Assembly (NCBI RefSeq): GCF_001905845.1 | Contig: NZ_LIVZ01000014.1 | Location: forward strand, 62,001 to 126,000 | Direction of reading: 5' to 3' | DNA: 64,000 bases | DNA from: Streptomyces sp. TSRI0107 | GTDB lineage: Bacteria > Actinomycetota > Actinomycetes > Streptomycetales > Streptomycetaceae | Shown: positions 52,294 to 60,022 of the stretch, piece after piece | Numbering within the stretch: the first letter of the stretch is position 1 | Layout: each line of letters starts with the position of its first letter | Program-made: the position numbers and the translations under genes | The notes under the pieces: generated by a model | Databases searched by the model: none | What the model saw: the letters and a program-made list of their open reading frames with translations, nothing else | Told to the model about the DNA's origin: nothing

Positions 52294-53520
52294 TTGTCCC
52301 GCACACCCATACGCGTCCACGCCCTGGCCCGAACCGTCCGCGCCCGCGCCCTTGTCCGCACCGCCGTCGCCGCGGCCCTGCTGGCGCCGCTCGCCGCCTG
52401 TTCCGCGGACTCCGCTCCCGCCGCGCCGGACGCGGGCAAGGGCGGGAAGGACGGTGACCGTCCCGTCGCCGTCACGGTCACCCCGACGGGACGGCAGGCC
52501 GCGGCCGGTGAGCGGGTGAAGGTCACCGCGGCGGGTGGCCGCCTCACCTCGGTGACCGTCACCGACGCCGAGGGCCGGCGGCTCGCCGGCGCGGTCGCCC
52601 GTGACGGCCGGACGTGGATCTCGGACCGCAAGGCCGTACCCGGCACCGCGTACGAGGTGACGGCGGCGACCCGGACGCGGGGCGGCACCGCCGGCACCAC
52701 CCGGGCCTCCTTCACCACGTCCCCGGCGGACAAGGTCAACAAGGTCGACTGGCGACCGGGCACCGGCACCACCGTCGGGATCGCCCAGCCGATCTCACTG
52801 GTCTTCGACAACCCCGTCGAGAACCGGGCCGAGGTCGAGAAGCAGCTGAAGGTCACCACCTCGAACGGCACCGAGGGGTCCTGGGGCTGGATACGCGACT
52901 GGTCGGGCCGGGACCGGGTGGACTGGCGGCCCGAGACGTACTGGAAGCCCGGGACCAAGGTCACGCTGAACGCCGAACTGAACGGCACCGACTCGGGCAG
53001 CGGCGGCTGGTTCGTCCGCGACTACACGAGCACCTTCACCATCGGCGCGCGGCAGGTCGTCGAGGTCGACCTCGACAGCCACCGGCTCACCCTCGTCCGC
53101 GACGGCAGGACGGTCCGGCGCATTCCCGTCTCCGGCGGCACGCCCGGCGGCGACAAGCGCTCCTGGCGCGGTACCGCCGTGCTGATGGCCAAGGAGGGCA
53201 CCATCAACATGAACTCCGAGACCGTCGGCCTCGGCGACGCCTACGACAAGATGGTCGACTACTCGATGCGGCTGACCTGGTCGGGGATGTACGCGCACGC
53301 CGCCCCGTGGAACGCCCGCTACTTCGGCAACGCCAACCGCAGTTCGGGCTGCATCGGGATGAGCGACGCGGACGCGGCCTGGTTCTACGACCAGGTGCGG
53401 CCCGGCGACCCGTTCGAGATCACCGGCAAGGACACCAAGGGGGTCGTCGAGCCGGGGAACGGCTTCGGCGCGTGGAACCTGTCATGGGCCGAGTGGCAGC
53501 GGCGGAGCGCCCTGCGCTGA
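52294..53520 (+). CDS. L,D-transpeptidase lipoprotein (Ig-like plus YkuD)
   Basis: A 408-residue exported enzyme that makes 3-3 peptidoglycan cross-links. The signal peptide ends in lipobox LAPLAAC (Cys36). Two Ig-like domains span about 55-250 and the YkuD domain about 253-385, with His335 (YAHAAPW) and catalytic Cys353 in SSGCIGMS. TTG at 52294 has GGAGG five bases upstream and gives a proper signal peptide; the upstream ATG frame does not. It is divergent from femX and murJ, forming a wall-synthesis group. Confidence 0.93.
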   Translation: MSRTPIRVHALARTVRARALVRTAVAAALLAPLAACSADSAPAAPDAGKGGKDGDRPVAVTVTPTGRQAAAGERVKVTAAGGRLTSVTVTDAEGRRLAGAVARDGRTWISDRKAVPGTAYEVTAATRTRGGTAGTTRASFTTSPADKVNKVDWRPGTGTTVGIAQPISLVFDNPVENRAEVEKQLKVTTSNGTEGSWGWIRDWSGRDRVDWRPETYWKPGTKVTLNAELNGTDSGSGGWFVRDYTSTFTIGARQVVEVDLDSHRLTLVRDGRTVRRIPVSGGTPGGDKRSWRGTAVLMAKEGTINMNSETVGLGDAYDKMVDYSMRLTWSGMYAHAAPWNARYFGNANRSSGCIGMSDADAAWFYDQVRPGDPFEITGKDTKGVVEPGNGFGAWNLSWAEWQRRSALR

Positions 53521-53565
53521 TCGCGGCGGCGCCCGCAGCCCTTCGCCCCTTCGCGGACGTGGTGC

Positions 53566-54339
53566 CTAGCCCTGTCCCGGGTTGCGACGCAGAAGGTAGG
53601 TGTCCATGATCCAGCCCTTGCGCTCCCGGGCCTCGGCCCGCAGGCTCTCGATGCGCGGCGCGGCCTCGGCGATCGGGCCGGAGACGGTGATCTCGTCCGG
53701 GGTGCCGAGGTAGGCGCCCCAGTAGATGTGGATGTCCTGGTCGGCGTACTCGCGGAAGGTCTGATGGGCGTCGAGCATCACGACGACGTCGTCGACGCCC
53801 TCGGGGAAGCCCTCGGAGAGCCGCCGCCCGGTGGTGATCTGCACGGCACCGGCCACCCGGTTCAGCCCCGTGCGATGCCGCGCGACCAGCGACGAGACGC
53901 TGCTGATGCCGGGCACCACGTCGTACTCGAAGGCCACGGCGCCCCGACCCAGCACCTCCTCCAGGATGCCCAGCGTGCTGTCGTACAGCGACGGATCGCC
54001 CCACACCAGGAACGCGCCGGTCTGGTCCTCGCCCAGCTCCTCGAGGATCAGCCGCTCGTAGATGTCGGCGCGGGCGCCGCGCCAGTCGCCGACGGCCGGC
54101 GAGTAGGCCGCGCCGTCCGCGCGCCGGTCCCGCTCCGGATCACGGGCCTCCACGATCCGGTAGGTGCCCTCCGGTACGTGCGTCTTCAGCATGTCCCGGC
54201 GCAGCCCCGTGAGATCGGACTTCACCTCGCCCTTTTCGAGCAGGAAGAACACATCCGTGCCGCGCAGCGCCCGGACCGCCTGGAGGGTGAGCTGGTCGGG
54301 GTCGCCCGCGCCGATACCGATGACATGAATCTTTCGCAC
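53566..54339 (-). CDS. cobF: Precorrin-6A synthase (deacetylating)
   Basis: A 257-residue SAM methyltransferase of the tetrapyrrole family: MRKIHVIGIGAGDPDQLTLQ, FLVWGDPSLYDSTLGILEEV and VVPGISSVSSLVARH. It methylates precorrin-5 at C1 with loss of acetate in the aerobic cobalamin pathway. No other cob gene is in the window, which fits the scattered position of cobF in actinomycetes. The [2Fe-2S] and B12 radical SAM genes elsewhere here are not linked to it. Confidence 0.92.
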   Translation of the reverse strand: MRKIHVIGIGAGDPDQLTLQAVRALRGTDVFFLLEKGEVKSDLTGLRRDMLKTHVPEGTYRIVEARDPERDRRADGAAYSPAVGDWRGARADIYERLILEELGEDQTGAFLVWGDPSLYDSTLGILEEVLGRGAVAFEYDVVPGISSVSSLVARHRTGLNRVAGAVQITTGRRLSEGFPEGVDDVVVMLDAHQTFREYADQDIHIYWGAYLGTPDEITVSGPIAEAAPRIESLRAEARERKGWIMDTYLLRRNPGQG

Positions 54340-54388
54340 GCCCCGAGTCTGCCGTACGGCACTGACAGCGCCGCCACCGCCCGTGCCC

Positions 54389-54967
54389 TCACGCCCCGTA
54401 CAGCCGGGGCGCGCGGGTCCGGGCGTCCACCACCGCGGCCCCGCCGACCCCGTCGGAGCCGTCCGCCCCGGCCTCCACCACGCCCGCCAGCTCCCGCGCC
54501 CACGCCACCACGCCGGTCAGATCCATCCCGTACACGTCCGGCCGCCCGGACGACTCCGCCCACGCCTCCACCGCGCCCGCCCCGCGCCGCAGCAGCCGCG
54601 CCCCGCCGGTGACGTTGCCGCGGGCCGAGTGGGTGAGCCCCACGGCGAGCTGGGCGAGGCCCCGCCACAGCGTGCGCTCCTCGTCGGGCCCCGACTTCCA
54701 GGCGTCCTCGAACACCTCGTGCGCGTGGAACGGCTTCCCCGCGTCCAGCAGCGCCTGCGCCTCCGCCACGGTCTCCTCGGGCGTCCGTACGACCCCCTCC
54801 GGCTGCCGCTCCACGCCCGGCGCCCCGTACGGCAGCGGCCGCCCGAGCCCGTCCCGCGGCCGCGCGTTCCGTGCCCGCCCCTCCGCGTCCCGGTCCCGCG
54901 CCACGGCCGCCGCGCCTTCCGCGTCCCGGCCCTCCGACGTGCTGCTTCCGCGTCCCTTTCCACCCAT
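54389..54967 (-). CDS. DUF309 protein
   Basis: A 192-residue protein whose C-terminal half (about 65-180) has the DUF309 signature: EAQALLDAGKPFHAHEVFED and AWKSGPDEERTLWRGLAQLA. The first 60 residues are Arg/Gly/Asp-rich and disordered. The function of DUF309 is unknown. The ATG at 54967 is chosen over longer frames. Confidence 0.83.
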   Translation of the reverse strand: MGGKGRGSSTSEGRDAEGAAAVARDRDAEGRARNARPRDGLGRPLPYGAPGVERQPEGVVRTPEETVAEAQALLDAGKPFHAHEVFEDAWKSGPDEERTLWRGLAQLAVGLTHSARGNVTGGARLLRRGAGAVEAWAESSGRPDVYGMDLTGVVAWARELAGVVEAGADGSDGVGGAAVVDARTRAPRLYGA

Positions 54968-55065
54968 ACGACGATTGTGCCGCCCGGTGCCCCCTTCGGC
55001 GCCGCCGGGCCCGTGGGGTAAAGTTCTGTCCGCGCGATCACGCGGGTCACCGCGGGAGGACGCAC

Positions 55066-55139
<74 letters not shown>

Positions 55140-55154
55140 CTTTTCGAAGTCGCA

Positions 55155-55197
55155 GGCCGAGGGGCCGTTTCAGGGCATCTGAAACGGCCCCTCGGCC
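55155..55197 (+). terminator. Terminator after tRNA-Pro copy 2
   Basis: A perfect 19-bp stem (55155-55173 with 55179-55197) closes a 5-base loop GGCAT and is followed by GTTTT. It is a strong intrinsic terminator for the tRNA transcript. Confidence 0.92.
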
Positions 55198-55304
55198 GTT
55201 TTCGCCGTTCCCCGCGTCGCACGACGGCCTCGGAAATCAGGAAGCCGAATACATCGCACGTTGTTGCGCGCATCCCATGATCGGGATAAGGCGGCCTGAT
55301 GATA

Positions 55305-56456
55305 TTACCGAACGGTAGTCCTGTTCATCTCCGTGGCCTCGCAGGCCGCCATCAGATGGGCGACGGACGCCAGCGTGATGTGCCGGTGCCAGCCGGGGAA
55401 GGAGCGGCCCGCGAAGTCGCGCAGGCCGACGCCGTCCGAGATGGCCGCGCAGTCGCGGGTGACGACGCCGGGCAGGCGGGTGAGCCGCAGTGCGGCGGTG
55501 ACGGCGGAGGGGTCGAGGTTGGTCAGCCACAGGCGCCGGCCGGCGCGGCGGTCGGGGCGCCGCTCGTCGAGGAGTGTCATCGGCTCCCGCCGCGGCGGCG
55601 GCGCCACCACGGGGATCATCACGCCGGTGGTCCGGCCGTCACCGGGGTTCGCCGGGTGCCGCACGTACGGCAGCGACTCGGCCAGTTCGCCGGCGGCGCG
55701 CAGCAGATCGCCGTACATGGGCAGCCTCGACCGGTCGATGCGCACCGGTGTCACCGGGCTCACCCGCACCACGAACGGCAGTCCCGTCGTCGTCAGGAAG
55801 CGGGCGATGGCCATGCCATTCACCTCGGGGATGTCCACGACCACCGGCAGCCGCCGCATCCCGGCGATGTGCAGCAGCCCGTGGACGGCCTGCTGCACGC
55901 ACTCCTCGACGGTGCCGTACGCGGCGTTCTCGGGAACGCTCGCCCGCCGCCGGAGGGGGTCGGCCGTCCAGCGGGCGGACAGCCGCAGCTGCCAGTCGAC
56001 CGGTACGGCCGACCGCTGCGACGCGAGCCAGGTGCCCACCGCCTGCTGACCGTTGACGGTGCCCATCGGGGTGGGCTGCGGATCGGTGCCGACGGAGTGC
56101 GGCCCGGTCTTCGGGATCAGCGTGGAGCCGATCACCCATGCCTCCGGGGCCAGGACGCGCTGCGCGTGCCGGGCCGCGGCGTGCCGGATCGGCATCCACT
56201 CCCAGGGCGAGGTGCTGATGAAGTGGTGCACGCTCTGCTGCGCGGACGCCCCGTCGAACTGCGCCGCGATGCTCTGCAGCGTCTTGCGGCCGGGCACCGA
56301 CAGCAGCCCGCGGACGTACCGCTCGGCCTTCACCCGCTGCCCGTTGAGGTGCAGGGAACCGAAGAGTCTGCGGCAGGCGGCTGCGTCCAGGGCCGTCGGC
56401 ATCGTCGCCGCCGGCCGTCGGACCGTCGTGACCGAATGTTCCCGCACGTTGCGCAT
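55305..56456 (-). CDS. IS701-like transposase-derived protein, catalytically degenerate
   Basis: This intact 383-residue frame has the overall IS701 transposase layout: RYVRGLLSVPGRKTLQSIAA, SVHHFISTSPWEWMPIRHAA, WVIGSTLIPKTGPHSVG, LPVVVDIPEVNGMAIARFL and FPGWHRHITLASVAHLMAA. In active members the first block reads WVIDDT; here position 110 is Gly, and the usual YEVR-W block before GWxRHITL reads FAGRSF, so the catalytic Glu is replaced by Ala349. Asp208 remains. No terminal inverted repeats or target duplication are evident. The frame is not decayed, and it is divergent from the AfsA-like gene, so it may be a domesticated DNA-binding protein. Confidence 0.75.
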   Translation of the reverse strand: MRNVREHSVTTVRRPAATMPTALDAAACRRLFGSLHLNGQRVKAERYVRGLLSVPGRKTLQSIAAQFDGASAQQSVHHFISTSPWEWMPIRHAAARHAQRVLAPEAWVIGSTLIPKTGPHSVGTDPQPTPMGTVNGQQAVGTWLASQRSAVPVDWQLRLSARWTADPLRRRASVPENAAYGTVEECVQQAVHGLLHIAGMRRLPVVVDIPEVNGMAIARFLTTTGLPFVVRVSPVTPVRIDRSRLPMYGDLLRAAGELAESLPYVRHPANPGDGRTTGVMIPVVAPPPRREPMTLLDERRPDRRAGRRLWLTNLDPSAVTAALRLTRLPGVVTRDCAAISDGVGLRDFAGRSFPGWHRHITLASVAHLMAACEATEMNRTTVR

Positions 56457-56476
56457 CGTCGTCCCCCCGTGACCGC

Positions 56477-56502
56477 AAAAAAGGACTCTCGTCCTGTTTT
56501 TT
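56477..56502. promoter_or_regulatory. Hairpin in the leader of the transposase-like gene
   Basis: AAAAAAGGAC pairs with GTCCTGTTTTTT around TCTC with one bulged base. It lies 20 bases before the ATG on the minus strand, next to TATAAA (a -10-like hexamer). It could be an operator or an attenuator. Confidence 0.4.
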
Positions 56503-56525
56503 ATACGAGGGTACGCCGGACGCAG

Positions 56526-56543
56526 CCGTATGTTTTCGGCCAA
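56526..56543 (-). promoter_or_regulatory. Paired promoter box A (transposase-like gene side)
   Basis: On the minus strand it reads TTGGCCGAAAACATACGG, matching 14 of 18 positions of box B at 56731-56748 in the opposite orientation. It includes ACATACGG, resembling half of an autoregulatory element for GBL receptors. It ends 70 bases before the gene start. Confidence 0.45.
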
Positions 56544-56730
56544 TGACGTTCGGAGGGGCGCTCTCTCCGCGCCGGGGCGGTGGCGGGAAGCGGAACTGGC
56601 GTAGTCCACAGGCGAGTCGGGTCCATCGGGAGGGCCGTTGATGGTGGTGGCCTCGCGTCCGCGCTCGGAGGGGTGGGAAGCGCTCTCTGCCGGAACGCGT
56701 TGTGCGCACACGCCCCTTCGCACGTATTTT

Positions 56731-56748
56731 TGGCCAAAACCGAACGGA
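56731..56748 (+). promoter_or_regulatory. Paired promoter box B (AfsA-like gene side)
   Basis: TTGGCCAAAACCGAACGG is the counterpart of box A. The overlapping palindrome TTTTGGCCAAAA (56729-56740) is perfect. It ends 49 bases before the AfsA-like start. Confidence 0.45.
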
Positions 56749-56761
56749 GGGCCGGTACTTT
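56740..56761 (+). promoter_or_regulatory. Possible autoregulatory element before the AfsA-like gene
   Basis: The right half GGCCGGTACTT fits the recalled ArpA half-site GG(T/C)CGGT(A/T)(T/C)G(T/G) at 10 of 11 positions; the left half fits at about 6 of 11. It lies 36 bases before the start, placing the gene under likely control of a GBL receptor. Confidence 0.45.
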
Positions 56762-56797
56762 AAACGGCACTGGAGCCTCTCCGACTCAGGGGGAACG

Positions 56798-57679
56798 TTG
56801 TACGACATCACTCTCGACCGTCGCCCGACCGCTCAGGCCGGTCTCGGCGCATACGCCCATCTCAAGCGGCAGGAGCATCTGCTCGTCACCGGCTGGAAGC
56901 GCCTGGCCGCGCACGACTTCACCCTGCGTGTCAGGTGGCCCGCCGTGCGGGGGGACCTGCCGTACGACCCCCGCGTCCTCGCGCAGACGATCCGGCAGAC
57001 CGGACTGGTCGTGGCGCACGGCGCGTACGACGTCCCGTTGACGCACCAGACCATGCTGAGCACCCTCGACTTCACGATCAGCCCCGGGCTGCGCATACCC
57101 CGCGGGCGGACGTCGGCGCTGGACGTGCGGGTCACCGTGTCCGAGGGCGGGGGCAGAAGGCGTACCACGCGCGCGCTGCACATGACCTTCCAGGTGCTCA
57201 TGGACGGGGCCGTGGTGGCCCGTGCCGAGAGCGAGTTCGGCTGGATCCCGGAGCGCGTGTACACGAGGGTGCGCGGTGACCGGCGCCATGTCGACTGGGC
57301 GGCCTGGCCGTTGCCTGCGCCTGTCGACGCGGCGTCGGTCGGCCGGGTCTCCGCCGTGGACGTGATGCTGGGCGCCGGCGACCGCCCGGACCGCTGGCTG
57401 CTGCGCAACGACCCCGACAACCACCTGCTCTTCGACCACCCCGTCGACCATGTGCCCGGCCTGGCCCTGCTGGAGGCCGCCGACCAGGCGGCGCGCGCCC
57501 TGCGCGGCCCGGCGCCGTTCACGCCGGGCCGTATCGAGGCGGTCTACTGGCGCTACGTCGAGTTCGACCAGCCCTGCTGGATCGCGGCCGAGCCGCTGCC
57601 CGAGCCCGGCGCCGTCCGCGTCACCGGCACGCAGGAGGGGGAACCGGTCTTCCGCGTCGACTTCCGCGCGGGGGAGTGA
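56798..57679 (+). CDS. AfsA/ScbA-family gamma-butyrolactone biosynthesis protein
   Basis: A 293-residue protein with two AfsA hotdog repeats. DPRVLAQTIRQTGLVVAHGA with VPLTHQTMLSTLDFTI, and later VDHVPGLALLEAADQAARAL and YVEFDQPCWIAAEPLPEPGA, align with AfsA/ScbA blocks. AfsA joins a beta-ketoacyl thioester to dihydroxyacetone phosphate to make the butenolide precursor of the signal. TTG at 56798 follows CAGGGGGAA. It is divergent from the transposase-like gene and about 4 kb from an ArpA/ScbR-like receptor gene. The exact signal structure cannot be predicted. Confidence 0.88.
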   Translation: MYDITLDRRPTAQAGLGAYAHLKRQEHLLVTGWKRLAAHDFTLRVRWPAVRGDLPYDPRVLAQTIRQTGLVVAHGAYDVPLTHQTMLSTLDFTISPGLRIPRGRTSALDVRVTVSEGGGRRRTTRALHMTFQVLMDGAVVARAESEFGWIPERVYTRVRGDRRHVDWAAWPLPAPVDAASVGRVSAVDVMLGAGDRPDRWLLRNDPDNHLLFDHPVDHVPGLALLEAADQAARALRGPAPFTPGRIEAVYWRYVEFDQPCWIAAEPLPEPGAVRVTGTQEGEPVFRVDFRAGE

Positions 57680-57719
57680 GGACAGCCCGCGGAGTGGGCC
57701 TCGCGCGGGCGCGTGTCCG

Positions 57720-59195
57720 TCAGCGCGAGGCCGGCTCTTCCCTCGGCACCCAGCGCAGGGCGAGGACGCCCAGGGCGAGGCAGAGCAGGCTCGCCACCCC
57801 GATCGCGGCGTGCAGGCCGTCGACGAAGGCGTCCTCGGCCCGCGCGACGGTGGCCGCCGTCAGGCCCGGCTCGGCGAGGGTCTCGTCCAGGGTGCCCGCC
57901 ACGTCGGGCCCCGTCAGCCGGAACACCGCGGCGGCGAGCGAGCCGAGCAGTGAGATGCCCAGCGCGTTGCCCAGTTCGTTGCTGGTCTCGGCGATCGACG
58001 CGGCCGATCCGGCGCGCTCGGCCGGCACCGCCGCCACGGCGGTGTCCGCGACCAGGCTGAAGGAGAAGCCGTAGCCGACACCCGTGACGACCGAGGAGGC
58101 GACGAACGCCGCCACGCCGTGCTCGGTGGTCGTCAACAGCAGCAGGAGCAGGCCGCCTCCCATGAAGAAGTGCGAGGTGATCAGCGCCGCCCGCTTGCCG
58201 ATCCGCTCGACCACGCCGCTCGCCCCGACGCACGCGGCGGTGAGCACGGCCGCGCCCGGCAGCACCAGCAGAGCCGCCGTCAGGACACCGTGGCCGAGGA
58301 CGGACTGGAGGTAGACGCCGGTGAGGTAGCCGGCCGCCGCCCAGGCGACGAGTGACAGCACGCCGGTGAGGATCGCGACGGTGAAGACGCGGTCCTTGAA
58401 CAGCCGCAGGTCGAGCAGCGGGTGCTCCAGGGCGAGTTGCCGGCGGACGAACCACACCAGGAGCGCGACGCCCAGCGCGCCGGTGATCGCCTCCGTGGCG
58501 GAGAAGGCCTCCGCGGCGGCCGACTTGACCGCGTGGACGGCCAGCAGGATGCCGACGGCGGACAGGACGACGCTGAGCGCGTCGACCCGGCCGGGGTCGG
58601 TGGTGCGCACCTCGCGCAGCAGCACCGGGGCGAAGGCGACGAAGAGCACCACGACCGGGATGTTGATCAGGAACACCGATCCCCAGCCGAACCGGCTGAG
58701 CAGCAGGCCGCCGAAAACCGGTCCGACCGCGAATCCGGCGGCGAAGGTCGCGGCGAAGACGCCGATGGCCCGGGAGCGTTGCCTCGGGTCGGGGAAGAGG
58801 CCGCCGATGATCGCCAGGCCGGCGGGCAGCAGGGTCGCGCCGCCGAGGCCCATCAGGGCGCGGCAGGCGATGAGCGTCTCCGGGTTCGGGGAGAACGCGG
58901 CGCCCGTCGAGCCGATGCCGAAGACGACGGCGCCGGTCAGCAGGAATCTGAGCCTGCCGTACCGGTCGCCGAGGCTGCCGAAGGCGATGAGCAGGGACGA
59001 GACCACGAAGCCGTAGATGTCCAGGATCCACAGGGCCTGGTCGGTGGTCGGCGTGATCGCGGACGTGATGCCCGGCATCGCGAGGTAGAGCACGGAGCCG
59101 TCCATCGCGACGAGGGCGACCGGGCCGAGCACGACGAGCAGACCCAGCCAGGCTCGTCGGTCGGCACGTTCCGCGACTAAGTCGGAGGAAGTCAC
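57720..59195 (-). CDS. MFS exporter, 14-TM DHA2 (EmrB/QacA) type
   Basis: A 491-residue drug/H+ antiporter with 14 helices: MDGSVLYLAMPGITSAITPT, GSLGDRYGRLRFLLTGAVVF (motif A), ACRALMGLGGATLLPAGLAI (motif B) and FAAGFAVGPVFGGLLLSRFG (motif C). GTG at 59195 follows GAAAGG. It is divergent from the TetR gene, with three palindromic operators between them, so its expression is probably induced by its own substrate. Export of an antibiotic or of the signal made nearby is possible but unproven. Confidence 0.92.
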   Translation of the reverse strand: MTSSDLVAERADRRAWLGLLVVLGPVALVAMDGSVLYLAMPGITSAITPTTDQALWILDIYGFVVSSLLIAFGSLGDRYGRLRFLLTGAVVFGIGSTGAAFSPNPETLIACRALMGLGGATLLPAGLAIIGGLFPDPRQRSRAIGVFAATFAAGFAVGPVFGGLLLSRFGWGSVFLINIPVVVLFVAFAPVLLREVRTTDPGRVDALSVVLSAVGILLAVHAVKSAAAEAFSATEAITGALGVALLVWFVRRQLALEHPLLDLRLFKDRVFTVAILTGVLSLVAWAAAGYLTGVYLQSVLGHGVLTAALLVLPGAAVLTAACVGASGVVERIGKRAALITSHFFMGGGLLLLLLTTTEHGVAAFVASSVVTGVGYGFSFSLVADTAVAAVPAERAGSAASIAETSNELGNALGISLLGSLAAAVFRLTGPDVAGTLDETLAEPGLTAATVARAEDAFVDGLHAAIGVASLLCLALGVLALRWVPREEPASR

Positions 59196-59249
59196 GGGGC
59201 AACCTTTCGGGAGAAGGCGCGAATCGGTTCGGGAAACGCGGGAAACGCC

Positions 59250-59313
59250 GCATACGGCGTACGCGGAATGCGTGGCGTACGGTGTACGCGAATTTCGTGC
59301 GTACGGCGTACGC
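59250..59313. promoter_or_regulatory. Three tandem palindromic operators
   Basis: GCATACGGCGTACGC (59250-59264), GCGTACGGTGTACGC (59275-59289) and GCGTACGGCGTACGC (59299-59313) are 15-bp palindromes centred on G, spaced 25 and 24 bases apart. The third is perfect; the other two each differ at one position. They fill the MFS-TetR intergenic region and are the likely TetR binding sites. Confidence 0.8.
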
Positions 59314-59335
59314 AAGCTGTTGGGTATAGTAACCC

Positions 59336-59989
59336 ATGACCATCAACGCGCAAGGCAGGCAAGCGAGTTCACCTGGGCTGTCGCGACGTGCCATCGTGGC
59401 GACAGCGGTTCGGGTCGCCGATGCCGAGGGTGTCGGCGCGCTTTCCATGCGGCGGCTGGCGAACGAACTGAACTCGGGCGTCATGTCGCTCTACCGCCAT
59501 GTGGCGAACAAGGACGCGCTGCTGACCGCCATCACCCGGGCGGCCTGTGACGAACACCCTTATCCCGAGCCCGCGCCCGCGGACTGGCGCGAGGCGATGC
59601 GGCTCGCCGCGCGGCAGGACTGGAAGGTGTACACCGCCCACCCCTGGGCGCTGGTCACGTCCAGCTCCGCCCGGCACTTCTCGGACACCTCGTGCCTGGA
59701 CTGGATGATGGACGCGCTCGCGGACCTCACCGACGACCCCGACCTGGCGCGGTCGTTCTCCATCGCCGTGTGGTCGTACGTGCAGGGCGTGTGCATCCAG
59801 CATGTGGCGCAAGAGCTGCTGCCCGCCGGGGACAGGCCCGAGCAGTCCCCGCTGCGGGCCACCGAGGAGGACTTCGAGACGGGGCTGGAGACCCTGCTCG
59901 ACGGGATGGAGCAGCGCGCCCGGCACGCCGGCCCGGCCCTCCGGGAACCGCGCTCCGCGCCCGCCTTCCCGGCCGCCCCGGCACAGTGA
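59336..59989 (+). CDS. TetR-family regulator of the MFS exporter
   Basis: A 217-residue TetR/AcrR regulator with helix-turn-helix at about 20-65 (VRVADAEGVGALSMRRLANE, MSLYRHVANKDALLTAITRA) and a TetR C-terminal ligand domain. TATAGT at 59325-59330 lies 5 bases before the ATG, so the mRNA is probably leaderless. The third operator overlaps the -35 zone, consistent with autorepression. The neighbour is the DHA2 exporter gene it most likely controls. Confidence 0.9.
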   Translation: MTINAQGRQASSPGLSRRAIVATAVRVADAEGVGALSMRRLANELNSGVMSLYRHVANKDALLTAITRAACDEHPYPEPAPADWREAMRLAARQDWKVYTAHPWALVTSSSARHFSDTSCLDWMMDALADLTDDPDLARSFSIAVWSYVQGVCIQHVAQELLPAGDRPEQSPLRATEEDFETGLETLLDGMEQRARHAGPALREPRSAPAFPAAPAQ

Positions 59990-60022
59990 GGCGGACCGGC
60001 CCGGCGCGCTATCGTTCCTGCC

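Noticed and set aside
53566..54967. Cobalamin cluster including the radical SAM and ferredoxin-like genes
   Set aside because: Only cobF is a recognisable cobalamin gene; the other candidates are 34-44 kb away in unrelated operons.
55301..55318. TACCG-AA-CGGTA palindrome at the 3' end of the transposase-like gene as an IS end or ARE
   Set aside because: No matching inverted repeat is seen at the other end of the gene, and the half-site spacing differs from the receptor element at 61821-61842.
55305..56456. Active IS701 insertion
   Set aside because: Key catalytic positions are replaced and neither terminal inverted repeats nor target duplications could be found around the gene.
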